The position numbers and the translations under genes were made by a program. A stretch of 64,000 bases of DNA from CAIVAT01 sp037133475 (GTDB lineage Bacteria > Bacteroidota > Bacteroidia > Bacteroidales > FEN-979): NCBI GenBank assembly GCA_037133475.1, contig JBAXOB010000002.1:148171-212170 (forward strand), written 5' to 3'. Below the pieces are notes generated by a model that made no database searches, had not been told where the DNA came from, and saw nothing but the letters and a program-made list of their open reading frames with translations. Below are positions 28,139-36,980 of this stretch, piece by piece. How positions within the stretch are numbered: position 1 is the stretch's first letter; each line of letters opens with the position of its first letter.

Positions 28139-28174
28139 TTTTCAGTTGTTTTCCTCTCACTTGTAACAGTCATC

Positions 28175-29647
28175 CTAAGTTAACAGCCCTGTACGGGCAT
28201 TGAAATCATTGATCAGTTCATCCCACCGTGCCGGCTGGCTGAATATCTCGGCCCAGATATGACGGTCGTCCCATAACTGGCGGAGATCCTCAACCTCCTT
28301 GCCCTGCTGTTCAATCCAGGTAAAATATTTCAGGTTATGGATGGCTTTCCGGTCGACATAACCAAGCTCCTTCATAAAGGCCGGGGCAGTCCCGAACATA
28401 CATTTTTCATGATCACGGGCAGCCTGCAACGGGGAATAATTTCCGCGCGCAGCCGTAAGTTCCTCCAGTCTCGATCCGTACATCTGCGCCGAATCGGTGG
28501 CAATGGTCACGATGACATCCTCATTCGTGTAATCAAAGTATTTGGCCGTCTTGATGGCCGAGAGGACATTCCCGATACCGGAGATGCCGATCATGCCGAG
28601 TTTTGAGATCAACTCCCTGTCAACACCGCTGGTTGCCAGGTATTGATGACCCTCCTTCTCGTTGAACAGGCGCAAAAGGCGCATGCAGTCTTCATCGTCG
28701 ATGGCGGTAACCACATCGGTATTCCTGACATTATGGATCCAGGGCACATGTTTGTCGCCGATGCCCTCGATGCGATGGGCCCCAAAGCCATTCTGCAGCA
28801 GCGTCGGGCATTGCAGGGCCTCTGATGCCACCACCTTGAGACGGGGGAATTTCGTTTTCAGGTAGTCGCCGGCGGCAATGGTTCCGGCCGAACCGGTGGC
28901 GGAAACATAGGCTGAAAGAGTTGCATCCTCTCCCCCCGCAATCCTGAAGGCCTCTTCAATAGCATGGCCTGTAACCTCATAGTGCCAGCATGAATTTCCA
29001 AACTCCTCAAACTGGTTAAAGATGATACAATCCTTGCGTGTGCGGCGGATTTCCCAGCATTTGTCGTAAATTTCCTTGACATTCGACTCGCATCCGGGTG
29101 TGGCGATCACCTCCGCGCCGATCTCCTTCAGCCACTCGAACCTTTCGCGGCTCATCTCCTCCGGCAAAATGGCCACGGCCGTGACATCCATGAGGAACGA
29201 ATCGAAGGCGCCACCGCGGCAATAGTTCCCTGTAGAGGGCCATACGGCTTTATGATATGTGGGGTCGAAACCTCCCGTGATGATGCGCGGGGCAAGGCAG
29301 CCGTAAGCGGCACCTACCTTGTGCGCCCCCGTGGGGAACCATTTCCCGAGCAGCACCAGGATCCGGGCGTCAACCCCGGTCAGTGATTTCGGCAGTTCGA
29401 TAAAATTAGGTCCGCCAAAAAGACCGCCGGTGGATGTTTGCTCATTTTTCCAGGTAAGGCGGAATAAATTAAGGGGATGGAGTTCCCATAATCCGATGTT
29501 TTTCAGCTTATCCAGGATTTTTCCCGGGATCAGCTCCGGGTTCTGCATCTGGGCGAAAGTTGGCAGGATTATTCCCCGCGAACGGTAATGGGTGATCGCT
29601 TTCTCTAAAACGGCGGGGTCGGTGATGTGGTTGATAATGGGGATCAT
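28175..29647 (-). CDS. Fold-type II PLP enzyme, cysteine-synthase-like
   Basis: 490 residues. The PLP-binding Lys is K110 in FPTGAHKVGAAYG and the phosphate loop is STGNYCRGGAF; SATGSAGTIAAGDYL and YLATSGVDRE occur later. It is longer than cysteine synthases (about 310) because of extra N- and C-terminal segments (the latter ends DDRHIWAEIFSQPARWDELI). It lies second in the ygfK / PLP / PLP / xdhD-type operon, 36 bases before the threonine-synthase-like gene. The reaction is unknown. A beta-elimination or ammonia-lyase step in purine catabolism is plausible. Confidence 0.8.
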   Translation of the reverse strand: MIPIINHITDPAVLEKAITHYRSRGIILPTFAQMQNPELIPGKILDKLKNIGLWELHPLNLFRLTWKNEQTSTGGLFGGPNFIELPKSLTGVDARILVLLGKWFPTGAHKVGAAYGCLAPRIITGGFDPTYHKAVWPSTGNYCRGGAFDSFLMDVTAVAILPEEMSRERFEWLKEIGAEVIATPGCESNVKEIYDKCWEIRRTRKDCIIFNQFEEFGNSCWHYEVTGHAIEEAFRIAGGEDATLSAYVSATGSAGTIAAGDYLKTKFPRLKVVASEALQCPTLLQNGFGAHRIEGIGDKHVPWIHNVRNTDVVTAIDDEDCMRLLRLFNEKEGHQYLATSGVDRELISKLGMIGISGIGNVLSAIKTAKYFDYTNEDVIVTIATDSAQMYGSRLEELTAARGNYSPLQAARDHEKCMFGTAPAFMKELGYVDRKAIHNLKYFTWIEQQGKEVEDLRQLWDDRHIWAEIFSQPARWDELINDFNARTGLLT

Positions 29648-29695
29648 ATGTAAGTTTTATGGTTTTCCTTGGAATCTGAGAAATAGCTGGGGGGA

Positions 29696-32600
29696 TTATC
29701 CTTTATAACCTGCCAGCTTCATTTGCATGGCGCCCTTCAGGACAATGCTCATCCAGGCTGCAAAGGAAAAGCGTGCCTCCCGCACGCAGGGGGCCAGCAA
29801 CTTCACCTCCAGGATGGTAAAATCATCGGGCCGGATGACAGCCCTGACCTGGTTTGTTTCGTAAATATAGTTCCCCCCGGTTAGGGTCAGGGTACGGACG
29901 TTTTCTTTTTCCTTATAGATCAGCACATCCCTGTCGGCCTGACTGCTCAGGAGAAACCCTGTTTGCTCCTCATTCAGCGATTTCACCGAAAGGCAGAGTC
30001 CGGGTTTATCGAGGAAGGGCCTGCCGGCCGAGGGACAAAAGGTGGTACAGTTTCCGCATTCATTGCAGAGGTCACGGATATTCATTACCTGGTATGGCTG
30101 GTCAACATGGAATTCAATGTCCTCAACGATGCTTACGGTGCCCTTTTCATCCGCCACTGCCTTTTGAAGGGAATAGCATACCGGTTCGACGGAGTAGCTG
30201 AAATTGGCCAGGTTAGGGCAAACCGAAACACAAACGTTGCATATTTCATCGCACTGCAGGCACCTCGAAGCCTCCTGCCGCGCCCCGGCGGCACCCAGCG
30301 GGGCAACCACCACATCGAAATTACGACTTTCGCCGGGTGTGATCTCCCCGGGATGGCACCCATATTCCCGAATCGATTTGCGGTGCAGCAACCCGGGAAT
30401 ATCTTTAACCCGTCCCGGCATACCCTCACGGGTTGCCTGGGGTGGCCTTTGTTGCAGAATCCCTGCGATCATCTCCAGGGCGGCTTTCCGCCCGTCGGCG
30501 ATGGCATTGATGGCGGTTGACGCTCCCCTGAGGGCATCGCCACCGATATATAACCCGTCCACACGGGTCTTGTAATGCCCGGGTTCAGTCTTTAGATTCT
30601 CAGGGGTGACAAAATCGATGGCCAGTTTCTGCCCAATGGCAGGGATGACCGTATCGCAAGGGATTTCGAATTCAGAACCGGGAATGGCAACGGCTCCCCG
30701 ACGGCCGGACTTATCGTTCATGGCAAGAACATTGTGCAGGCAGACAATTGCCGTGACTTTTCCGTTTTCTCCTTTAACCCTGACCGGGGTCGTAAGCTCC
30801 ATGACCGTGATGCCTTCACGCAGCACCGCCTCGATTTCTCCGCGGTCGGCGGGCATCTCGCGTAACGTGCGCCGGTAAACGATGGTGACACTGCCCAGCT
30901 CGCCGACCAGCCTGAAGGCTGTTCGTGCGGCATCCATGGCGGTGTTCCCGCCACCGATGATAACAACATGGTTGCCGGGTTTATGGCGATGGTCCTTTTT
31001 CACCTGGAACAGGAATTCGAGGGGATCGATGACCCCTGCTAATCCGGATCCTTCAATATCAATTTTCACCGATTCCTGTGCGCCGGCAGCAAGGAATACC
31101 GATGTGTAATTTTTCAGGATCTCCCCGAATTTTTCCTTGTCAATTTGATTACGGTCATGCAGTTGAATGCCCGAATCAAGAATCCTGCCGATGTCGGTTT
31201 TGGTAGCCTCCGCGGTTAGCCTGAAAGAGGGAATGGCGGCAGAGATCATTCCCCCGGCAAGGTTTTTCTGTTCGAATATATCCACCTCAAAGCCTCCCTG
31301 GTGTAGAAACCATGCACAGGACAACCCGGCAGGGCCGGCGCCGATCACCGCCATTTTACCGGCCTGTTTTCCGGCAGGGAGGGGCTGACCGGGTACGGCA
31401 GATTCGGCCACGAACCTTTTGACCTCCCTGATTGCCACTGCCTCATCGTAGTTGATGCGGGTACATTTCAGCTGGCAGAGATGGTCGCAAACCATGCCGG
31501 TCACCGAAGGGAAGGGATTGGTGCGTAAAATGGTTTCAAGTGCGGCCGGGATATCACCCTGTGCCGTATGATACAGGTACTCCGGGATCTCCTGGCTGGC
31601 AGGGCAGGTGTCGGTACAGGGGGCATGAATACAATCAAACCAGCCCAGGGGCAGGGTGGTTTTTATATCAGGGTCGAGGAGAAGCTGTTTTTGATAACGG
31701 GGATTGCCGGAAACCTGGTCGGCATACCGGTTCAGGTTTGCCAATGTCGCCATTGACAGGGAATTTCCCGGCATGTCCGAAAATCCCGCAACATGCCTGA
31801 TAAAGCTTTCGGTGTTGCCGGCCTGTGCGGCCGAAAAGCCCTTCCGCAGGTTATCGATATACTGATGCAACCGGCCATAACCGCCAGGTTTCAGCAGGTC
31901 GCTGCAAACGGTTACCGGTTTCAGGCCGCAGGCAATCACGTCGGCAATATTGAAACAATCGGCTCCTCCCGAAAAGGAGATGTCGAGTGTGCCCGCCCTG
32001 TCGTTCTGGAGTTTGCGGGCGAGGTTGATGCTGATCGGGTGCAGGGCGCGGCCGCTCATGTACATCATGCTTTCCGACGGACCGAAAACAGTTTTGTGGT
32101 TGACGCTCTCGAGGGTATTGGTAAGTTTCACCCCAAACTGAAGCCCCTCGCCTGCCGCGGTGGCGGTGAGACTATCCAGGATATGCAGGGCATCGGGATA
32201 GGTAAGGTCATGTTCAAAGGCAAGGTCGGGAACTTCCGTGATAAAGCCCAATTTCCTGTTCAGCAGTTCCCGCAACTCTTTGCTGCCAAGCAGGGTCGGG
32301 TTCAGCTTCACGGTTGTGTGCAGCTTTTCTTCCCTGATAAGGTAGCTGGCTATCTTTTCGATCTCCTCCGGCGGACAGCCGTGCATGGTGCTGAGGGTGA
32401 CGTGATCCGATATCAATGCGGGGATATGGACCGAATCTATCGCAGGGTAAACCTCCCGGATCGCGTTTTTCGCATGGATCAGCTCTCCGGAGCAGTCGCG
32501 CATCCTGCTCAGGAACCACCGGACTTTTTCACTTTTTATGCCTTCCAGGTTATACCCCACACTCATATTGAAGAGGGTTCCCGGCTCACCTTTGAATCCC

Positions 32601-33010
32601 AACTCTTTATGCAAAATATGGAGGATGATCCAGCCATTCAGGTATTCGCTGAATGACTCCCTGATGGTGAGTTCCTGCGACCATTCGCAGTTATATCCCT
32701 CATCCTGCATGTCGATACAGGGTTTGGAAACGTCGAGTTCGTCAAGAACCTGGATGGTCTTCAGTTCTATATACCGCGCCCCGCAAAGCCAGGCAGCCAC
32801 AATGTTGAGGGCCATCTGTGAATGGGGACCTGCAGCAACCCCGATGGGAGCAGCCAGCAATCGCCCGTAACGTGCCGACCTGAAAGGATCCTGAAGATCA
32901 GGATGAAAGAAGAGACTTCCCGGGATTCCCATAAACCGGTCATGCCTGATTTCGTCAAGGGTGAATCGTAAAAGAGCGGGTAATGGAACAGGGAACAGTT
33001 TACCTGACAC
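29696..33010 (-). CDS. ygfK: YgfK-type multidomain oxidoreductase ('putative selenate reductase subunit')
   Basis: 1104 residues. Order of parts: a dihydroorotate-dehydrogenase-like N-terminal region (about 1-430); a GltD-type Cys-rich segment (HAPCTDTCPASQEIPEYL, GMVCDHLCQLKC); an FAD/NAD(P) module (KMAVIGAGPAGLSCAWFL, VVIIGGGNTAMDAARTA, VIPAIGQ); and C-terminal iron-sulfur motifs (CDEICNVCVSVCPN and CNECGNCTTFCPS). This is the layout of YgfK, which belongs to the anaerobic purine-degradation cluster; it likely supplies or consumes electrons for ring reduction. The 'selenate reductase' name is historical. First gene of a four-gene operon, with a -7 box at 33042-33049. Confidence 0.92.
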   Translation of the reverse strand: MSGKLFPVPLPALLRFTLDEIRHDRFMGIPGSLFFHPDLQDPFRSARYGRLLAAPIGVAAGPHSQMALNIVAAWLCGARYIELKTIQVLDELDVSKPCIDMQDEGYNCEWSQELTIRESFSEYLNGWIILHILHKELGFKGEPGTLFNMSVGYNLEGIKSEKVRWFLSRMRDCSGELIHAKNAIREVYPAIDSVHIPALISDHVTLSTMHGCPPEEIEKIASYLIREEKLHTTVKLNPTLLGSKELRELLNRKLGFITEVPDLAFEHDLTYPDALHILDSLTATAAGEGLQFGVKLTNTLESVNHKTVFGPSESMMYMSGRALHPISINLARKLQNDRAGTLDISFSGGADCFNIADVIACGLKPVTVCSDLLKPGGYGRLHQYIDNLRKGFSAAQAGNTESFIRHVAGFSDMPGNSLSMATLANLNRYADQVSGNPRYQKQLLLDPDIKTTLPLGWFDCIHAPCTDTCPASQEIPEYLYHTAQGDIPAALETILRTNPFPSVTGMVCDHLCQLKCTRINYDEAVAIREVKRFVAESAVPGQPLPAGKQAGKMAVIGAGPAGLSCAWFLHQGGFEVDIFEQKNLAGGMISAAIPSFRLTAEATKTDIGRILDSGIQLHDRNQIDKEKFGEILKNYTSVFLAAGAQESVKIDIEGSGLAGVIDPLEFLFQVKKDHRHKPGNHVVIIGGGNTAMDAARTAFRLVGELGSVTIVYRRTLREMPADRGEIEAVLREGITVMELTTPVRVKGENGKVTAIVCLHNVLAMNDKSGRRGAVAIPGSEFEIPCDTVIPAIGQKLAIDFVTPENLKTEPGHYKTRVDGLYIGGDALRGASTAINAIADGRKAALEMIAGILQQRPPQATREGMPGRVKDIPGLLHRKSIREYGCHPGEITPGESRNFDVVVAPLGAAGARQEASRCLQCDEICNVCVSVCPNLANFSYSVEPVCYSLQKAVADEKGTVSIVEDIEFHVDQPYQVMNIRDLCNECGNCTTFCPSAGRPFLDKPGLCLSVKSLNEEQTGFLLSSQADRDVLIYKEKENVRTLTLTGGNYIYETNQVRAVIRPDDFTILEVKLLAPCVREARFSFAAWMSIVLKGAMQMKLAGYKG

Positions 33011-33041
33011 AGGCTATCGGATTTTAGTGAATTGAGCGTGT

Positions 33042-33049
33042 CAAAATTA
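33042..33049 (-). promoter_or_regulatory. Promoter -7 box for the ygfK operon
   Basis: Minus strand TAATTTTG is an exact TAnnTTTG match 32 bases upstream of the ygfK start, in the 183-base gap shared with the divergent guanine deaminase gene. No TTTG at the ideal -33 distance. Confidence 0.5.
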
Positions 33050-33114
33050 TAGATAAACCCTGAGAGTTGACGGGATTTGGGTGAAAAAAGGGCCGATTCA
33101 CCCGGGAAATGTAT

Positions 33115-33141
33115 TTTGCGTTGTTTTCCCTGTTAATTTTG
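33115..33141 (+). promoter_or_regulatory. Promoter of the guanine deaminase gene
   Basis: TAATTTTG at 33134-33141 matches the -7 consensus. A TTTG lies at 33115-33118, but only 15 bases upstream, shorter than the usual 19-20. Confidence 0.45.
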
Positions 33142-33193
33142 TCAACTTGCGCAACCCCGTCAGAGTATCCTTGAAGATAAACAGGAACCCAAT

Positions 33194-33667
33194 ATGGAAA
33201 TGACAGAATCGATGATGAATGAGGCTTTCGATGCAGCATTTCATTCAGTCAGGAATAATATTGGCGGCCCCTTCGGCGCCGTAGTCATGCTGGATGGCAA
33301 AATCATCGGCAAAGGAGGCAACAGGGTAAGTTCACAAAACGACCCTACCGCCCATGCCGAAATCGTTGCCATCCGCGATGCATGCACGAAAATAAACAGC
33401 TTCGACCTTTCCGGCGCCGTGATCTATTCAACCTGCGAACCCTGTCCGATGTGCCTTTCAGCCATATACTGGGCCAATATCCGGTCGGTGTTTTATGTAT
33501 CAACCCGCTACCAGGCTGAAGCCATCGGGTTTAAGGATAACCATATTTATGAAGAGCTGAACCTCCCGCCTGCTGAACGCAGGATCGACTTTATCCAGGT
33601 AAGCCATCCCAAAGGAGCCGAGCTCTTCAGCGAATGGACCGAAAAAAACGACAGGATTCCCTACTGA
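33194..33667 (+). CDS. guaD: Guanine deaminase (cytidine-deaminase fold)
   Basis: 157 residues, the length of Bacillus GuaD. Converts guanine to xanthine and ammonia. The zinc site is H54-A-E56 (PTAHAEIVAI) with C84 and C87 (CEPCPMC). GuaD-specific features include NNIGGPFGAVV, YWANIRSVFY and GFKDNHIYEELNLPPAERRI near the C terminus. It is divergently transcribed from the ygfK operon, so it fits as the entry step that feeds guanine into the xanthine pathway. Its stop overlaps the end of the convergent membrane TPR gene by seven bases. Confidence 0.92.
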   Translation: MEMTESMMNEAFDAAFHSVRNNIGGPFGAVVMLDGKIIGKGGNRVSSQNDPTAHAEIVAIRDACTKINSFDLSGAVIYSTCEPCPMCLSAIYWANIRSVFYVSTRYQAEAIGFKDNHIYEELNLPPAERRIDFIQVSHPKGAELFSEWTEKNDRIPY

Positions 33668-35610
33668 GGACAATATTGCTGGCGAAATGGTTCCGCCTCC
33701 TTTACCCCCATGCTGACGGCCCTCTGCAGGTCATCACAGTAATTTCCCGCCAATCCTGCCTGTATCCCCGACAAACCCCGGTAATAAAAGGCCATCCCGG
33801 CAGCCGGGTCCCTGTCGATACAGGCTGAAAAGGATTTCATCGCATCCAGGAACCTGCCGGCAAAATAATTTGAAAGCCCCAGCGAATAATAACATTTCAG
33901 GCAGGAGGCATCGAGGCTGATCGCCTCCTGGAAATCGGAAATGGCCTGTGGATAATTCTTCAGTTCCTTGTTCAGGATCCCCCTGTTAAAATAGGCCTCC
34001 TCATTCCTGGTTACTCCCAGAACCCAGTTAAGGTCGGAAAGGGCACCCCGGTAATCTTTGATCATGGCCTTTGCAATGGCGCGGTTGATATAGACCTTTA
34101 CATACCGGGGAGAATACCTGATAGCCGTATCGAAATCGGCAATCGCCTGCTGGTAATTGCCGTTCTTCCCTTCAATGCTGCCCCGCTGGAACCAGGCATT
34201 CGGGTTGAACTTATTGACACGGATGGACTGGTTGCTTAGCTCCAGCGCCTCTTCCGGTTTGCCGTCCTTCTCCTTGAATACCGCCAGGTTATTGATGGCA
34301 GGATAAAAATAGGGATATTTTTCCATCACATCCGTCCAGAAGGAGTAGCTGTCCTTCCATACACTGCACCGCTGGTTTGCCGTTACGGAAAGGAGGCCGG
34401 CATAAAGTATAAAAATGCCGAAAACCAGCGTTTTTGAAAGGTTGAACCGCTTCATCAGCAGCCCCATCCCCCAGGCAAATAGAAAAAACAAGCCAAAGGA
34501 GGAAAGGTAGGTGTACCGGTCGGCCATGACGGCGCTTCCTACAGGGAAAAGCTGGATGACAAACATGATGTTGATGATGAAAAAACAGCACCCGAACAGG
34601 ATGGCTCTCCCTGAACGGGCAAACCAGTAATAAACCAGGAGAAAACCTGTGACCAATACCGGTATAAAACACAAAAAATAGTACCAGGGGATATGACCCG
34701 CCGCGTAATCGGGATAGGGGTAATAGCCGCACAACTTATAGGGGATTGCCAGCTTTATAAGGTACTGCGTAAATCCAAAGGAGGAAAAAACAAGCCGTTC
34801 AAGAAAGTTGCATTGAACAATGTCGGTCGCACCCTGCGCATGCTGGACCACCACCGCGATGATCCCGAAAAACAACGACAACAAAAGGAACGGTACCTTC
34901 TCAAGGATCACCTTTTTGTCCCGTAAATCTCTTTTCAACAGGTAATCAAGGGCGATCAGGGCAAGAGGAAGCGTAACGGCCATCCCCTTCGATAGCAGCG
35001 AGAGGACAAAAAACAGCAGGGCCGGCAGATAGCCGGAAATCTTTTTTTTATCCACATACCTGAGATAGGAAATCAGCGACAGGAGGTAGAAACAGGTGTA
35101 CAGGAGGTCCTTCCTGCCCGAAACCCAGGCCACCGACTCAACATGAAGGGGATGGATCCCGAAGAGCAGCGCCGTGACGGCACTTAAGACCAGCCGGTGA
35201 TCACTGCCAATCCGGGTGAATAAGAGCAGGGAAAGTTGAAAAACCAGGAGGGTGTTGAGCAGGTGAAGCAGGATATTGGTAAGGTGGTAGGGAGCCGGAT
35301 TAAGTGCCGAAAACGAATAATTTACAACATACGACAACAGCGTCACAGGGTGGTAGTTCCCCAGATGGTTGGCATCGCCTGACAATATCGTGCGGATGTT
35401 AAGGGCGCTGAAACCGGTGATAAATTGATTTTCAACCACATATTGGGTATCATCAAAGGTGATGAAGAGGTTTTGGATGGCGGGGAGGAAGACGATCAGG
35501 GTGATGGCCAGTACCCCGGCGAGGTAATATCTGGCACTCCCCTGTGTCGCACCTGCCAATGGTTTCACCGCATTTAATTTCTTTTTCACCTCTTTTTTCT
35601 GGTTGTTCAT
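33661..35610 (-). CDS. TMTC-like multispanning membrane protein with C-terminal TPR repeats
   Basis: About 649 residues from the chosen start. A GT-C-like membrane region (roughly 20-410, at least ten hydrophobic spans; FDDTQYVVENQFI loop, GIHPLHVESVAWVSGRKDLLYTCF, SKGMAVTLPLALIALDYLL, MADRYTYLSSFG) is followed by about six TPR units (AWFQRGSIEGKNGNYQQAIADFDTAI, AYFNRGILNKELKNYPQAISDFQEAI). Proteins of this layout resemble eukaryotic TMTC O-mannosyltransferases; activity in bacteria is uncertain. Longer starts at 35643 and 35736 exist; the ATG at 35610 was chosen because KKEVKKKL then precedes the first membrane span. Confidence 0.82.
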   Translation of the reverse strand: MNNQKKEVKKKLNAVKPLAGATQGSARYYLAGVLAITLIVFLPAIQNLFITFDDTQYVVENQFITGFSALNIRTILSGDANHLGNYHPVTLLSYVVNYSFSALNPAPYHLTNILLHLLNTLLVFQLSLLLFTRIGSDHRLVLSAVTALLFGIHPLHVESVAWVSGRKDLLYTCFYLLSLISYLRYVDKKKISGYLPALLFFVLSLLSKGMAVTLPLALIALDYLLKRDLRDKKVILEKVPFLLLSLFFGIIAVVVQHAQGATDIVQCNFLERLVFSSFGFTQYLIKLAIPYKLCGYYPYPDYAAGHIPWYYFLCFIPVLVTGFLLVYYWFARSGRAILFGCCFFIINIMFVIQLFPVGSAVMADRYTYLSSFGLFFLFAWGMGLLMKRFNLSKTLVFGIFILYAGLLSVTANQRCSVWKDSYSFWTDVMEKYPYFYPAINNLAVFKEKDGKPEEALELSNQSIRVNKFNPNAWFQRGSIEGKNGNYQQAIADFDTAIRYSPRYVKVYINRAIAKAMIKDYRGALSDLNWVLGVTRNEEAYFNRGILNKELKNYPQAISDFQEAISLDASCLKCYYSLGLSNYFAGRFLDAMKSFSACIDRDPAAGMAFYYRGLSGIQAGLAGNYCDDLQRAVSMGVKEAEPFRQQYCPQ

Positions 35611-35737
35611 CGGGCTATATTTGATTTGAGCGGGCAGCTTCATTATTTCACGAAAATACAAAGATCTGGCAACTTCAATTGATTTTTTCGCGTTTAACAT
35701 GAACCATACCAGTAGATTTTGGCTGATAAAGAACATG

Positions 35738-35768
35738 TTTCACTTTCGGGCAACATTCCGTATATTTG
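35738..35768 (+). promoter_or_regulatory. Promoter of the toxin-antitoxin remnant
   Basis: TTTC (35738-35741), 19 bases, TATATTTG (35761-35768) ends four bases before the toxin ATG at 35773. An exact -7 match with near-ideal spacing implies an almost leaderless message. Confidence 0.6.
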
Positions 35769-35772
35769 CAGT

Positions 35773-36120
35773 ATGGTTGAAAAGCAGAAACACAGAACTG
35801 TCATATTTTACAAAGACTACTTTGAAAAGTTCTTTGTAAGACAAAGAGCCAAAGTGCAGCATAAGATTATCTGGACTTTTGATTTGATTGAAGAGTTCCA
35901 AAGGGTTCCTGAAATATATTCAAGAAAATTGAAGATACAGATGGTCTTTATGAAATCCGGGTTCAGTCAGGAAGTGATATATTTTGAATTTTTTGTTTTT
36001 TGACCAGGGCCAATTAGTAGTTCTTGCGAATGGCTATCAAAAAAATCTCAAAAAACTTCTAAACAGGAAATAGAAAAAGCACATAAAATAAAGAAAGAAT
36101 ATGAAAACGAAAAAACATAA
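35773..36120 (+). pseudogene. RelE/HigB-like toxin, inactivated by several lesions
   Basis: The start MVEKQKHRTVIFYKDYFEKF and WTFDLIEEFQRVPEIY match phage-Gp49/HigB-type toxins. The rest is recoverable only by switching frame. A one-base loss near 35920 leads to KKIEDTDGLYEIRVQSGSDIF. TGA at 35985 replaces the expected Arg codon of the family's IFRIFCFFD. A T-run near 35996-36001 is one base short before DQGQLVVLANGYQK. An A-run at 36039-36045 is one base short before SQKTSKQEIEKAHKIKKEY, which reaches TAA at 36118. Four lesions make it inactive unless the assembly is wrong. Its 3' end overlaps the intact antitoxin start by 20 bases, the usual arrangement. Confidence 0.8.
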
Positions 36121-36406
36121 TATCCAGACACTTAGCACATTCAAGGACAACCATTATGGCAAACCCGGAACAAAAAAACGGGATGAACTTGAATTGGGTT
36201 ATGAGAATTTTAAAATTGGTGCAATTATTCAGGAAGCCAGACTTGAAAAAGGTTTAACACAGGAAGAACTTGCAATCAAGGTAGGAACTACAAAGTCCTA
36301 TATCTCGAAAATCGAAAATAATGTCAAAGAGGCACGGATTTCTACCTTGCAAAAAATTGTAGAACTGGGTTTCGGCGGACAACTTCACCTGTATATCAAA
36401 CTATAA
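36101..36406 (+). CDS. XRE/HigA-type antitoxin, intact
   Basis: 101 residues. A Xre helix-turn-helix spans about 38-90 (IGAIIQEARLEKGLTQEELAIKVGTTKSYISKIENNVKEARISTLQKIVELG), followed by a short tail FGGQLHLYIKL. The N-terminal extension KTLSTFKDNHYGKPGTKKRDELE-like region is typical of antitoxins paired with Gp49/HigB toxins. With its toxin decayed it may persist as an orphan regulator or as protection against related toxins. It starts inside the 3' end of the toxin pseudogene and would use the promoter at 35738. Confidence 0.87.
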   Translation: MKTKKHNIQTLSTFKDNHYGKPGTKKRDELELGYENFKIGAIIQEARLEKGLTQEELAIKVGTTKSYISKIENNVKEARISTLQKIVELGFGGQLHLYIKL

Positions 36407-36491
36407 AGAGTTATTATAGGAGTAAAACATTACCAGAACAAACTGCTAAATCATAACAAAATTATTGAATGGTACTGTTTGAATTGTTGCC

Positions 36492-36522
36492 TTTTACGTC
36501 ATAAAATAAAAATATATCTTTG
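36492..36522 (+). promoter_or_regulatory. Promoter of the 146-residue secreted protein
   Basis: TTTT (36492-36495), 19 bases, TATCTTTG (36515-36522): exact -7 match, 17 bases before the ATG at 36540. Confidence 0.6.
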
Positions 36523-36539
36523 CACCTTACTGAGCCATC

Positions 36540-36980
36540 ATGAAAAAAACCATCCTGTTTTTCGCTTTATTTTTTGTCTGGTCTGTGTCGGTTGTGGCAC
36601 AGGAACCATCCACGGAGCCTGCAATATCCCGCGAGGAGGGCACAAAACTCATTGTTGACAACATATCCCCGAAACTCAATCTTAACAAGGTTCAGAAGGA
36701 TTCGCTTATGATCATTTTCAGGCAGTTTATGGAGAATGTTCAGACTTACCACGCACAGAGCAATCCCAAGGTCTTTGCCTTTATGATCCAGAACCGCGAT
36801 GGAAATGTTAAAAAACTGCTCCGCGACTCCTTAAAATTCGACAAGTACCTTCTCGTACTGGAGGATATCAAAAACCAGCCGATACCCATTCATGATTCAA
36901 GGCAGCAAAACAACCAGGGAAGCCCTCACAGGACCAGGGGCAGCAACGGGATGGGTTCCGGCATGGGCCGGACCTATTAA
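36540..36980 (+). CDS. Small periplasmic or secreted protein of unknown function
   Basis: 146 residues. Signal peptide MKKTILFFALFFVWSVSVVAQ, then a helical segment (SREEGTKLIVDNISPKLNLNKVQKDSLMIIFRQFMENV) and a Gln/Gly/Asn/Arg-rich tail (RQQNNQGSPHRTRGSNGMGSGMG). The helical part, with its LNLNKVQKDSLMIIF pattern, loosely resembles Spy/CpxP-type periplasmic helices, but I cannot claim the family. It has a clear promoter. Its stop overlaps by four bases the stop of the convergent T9SS protein gene. Confidence 0.7.
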   Translation: MKKTILFFALFFVWSVSVVAQEPSTEPAISREEGTKLIVDNISPKLNLNKVQKDSLMIIFRQFMENVQTYHAQSNPKVFAFMIQNRDGNVKKLLRDSLKFDKYLLVLEDIKNQPIPIHDSRQQNNQGSPHRTRGSNGMGSGMGRTY

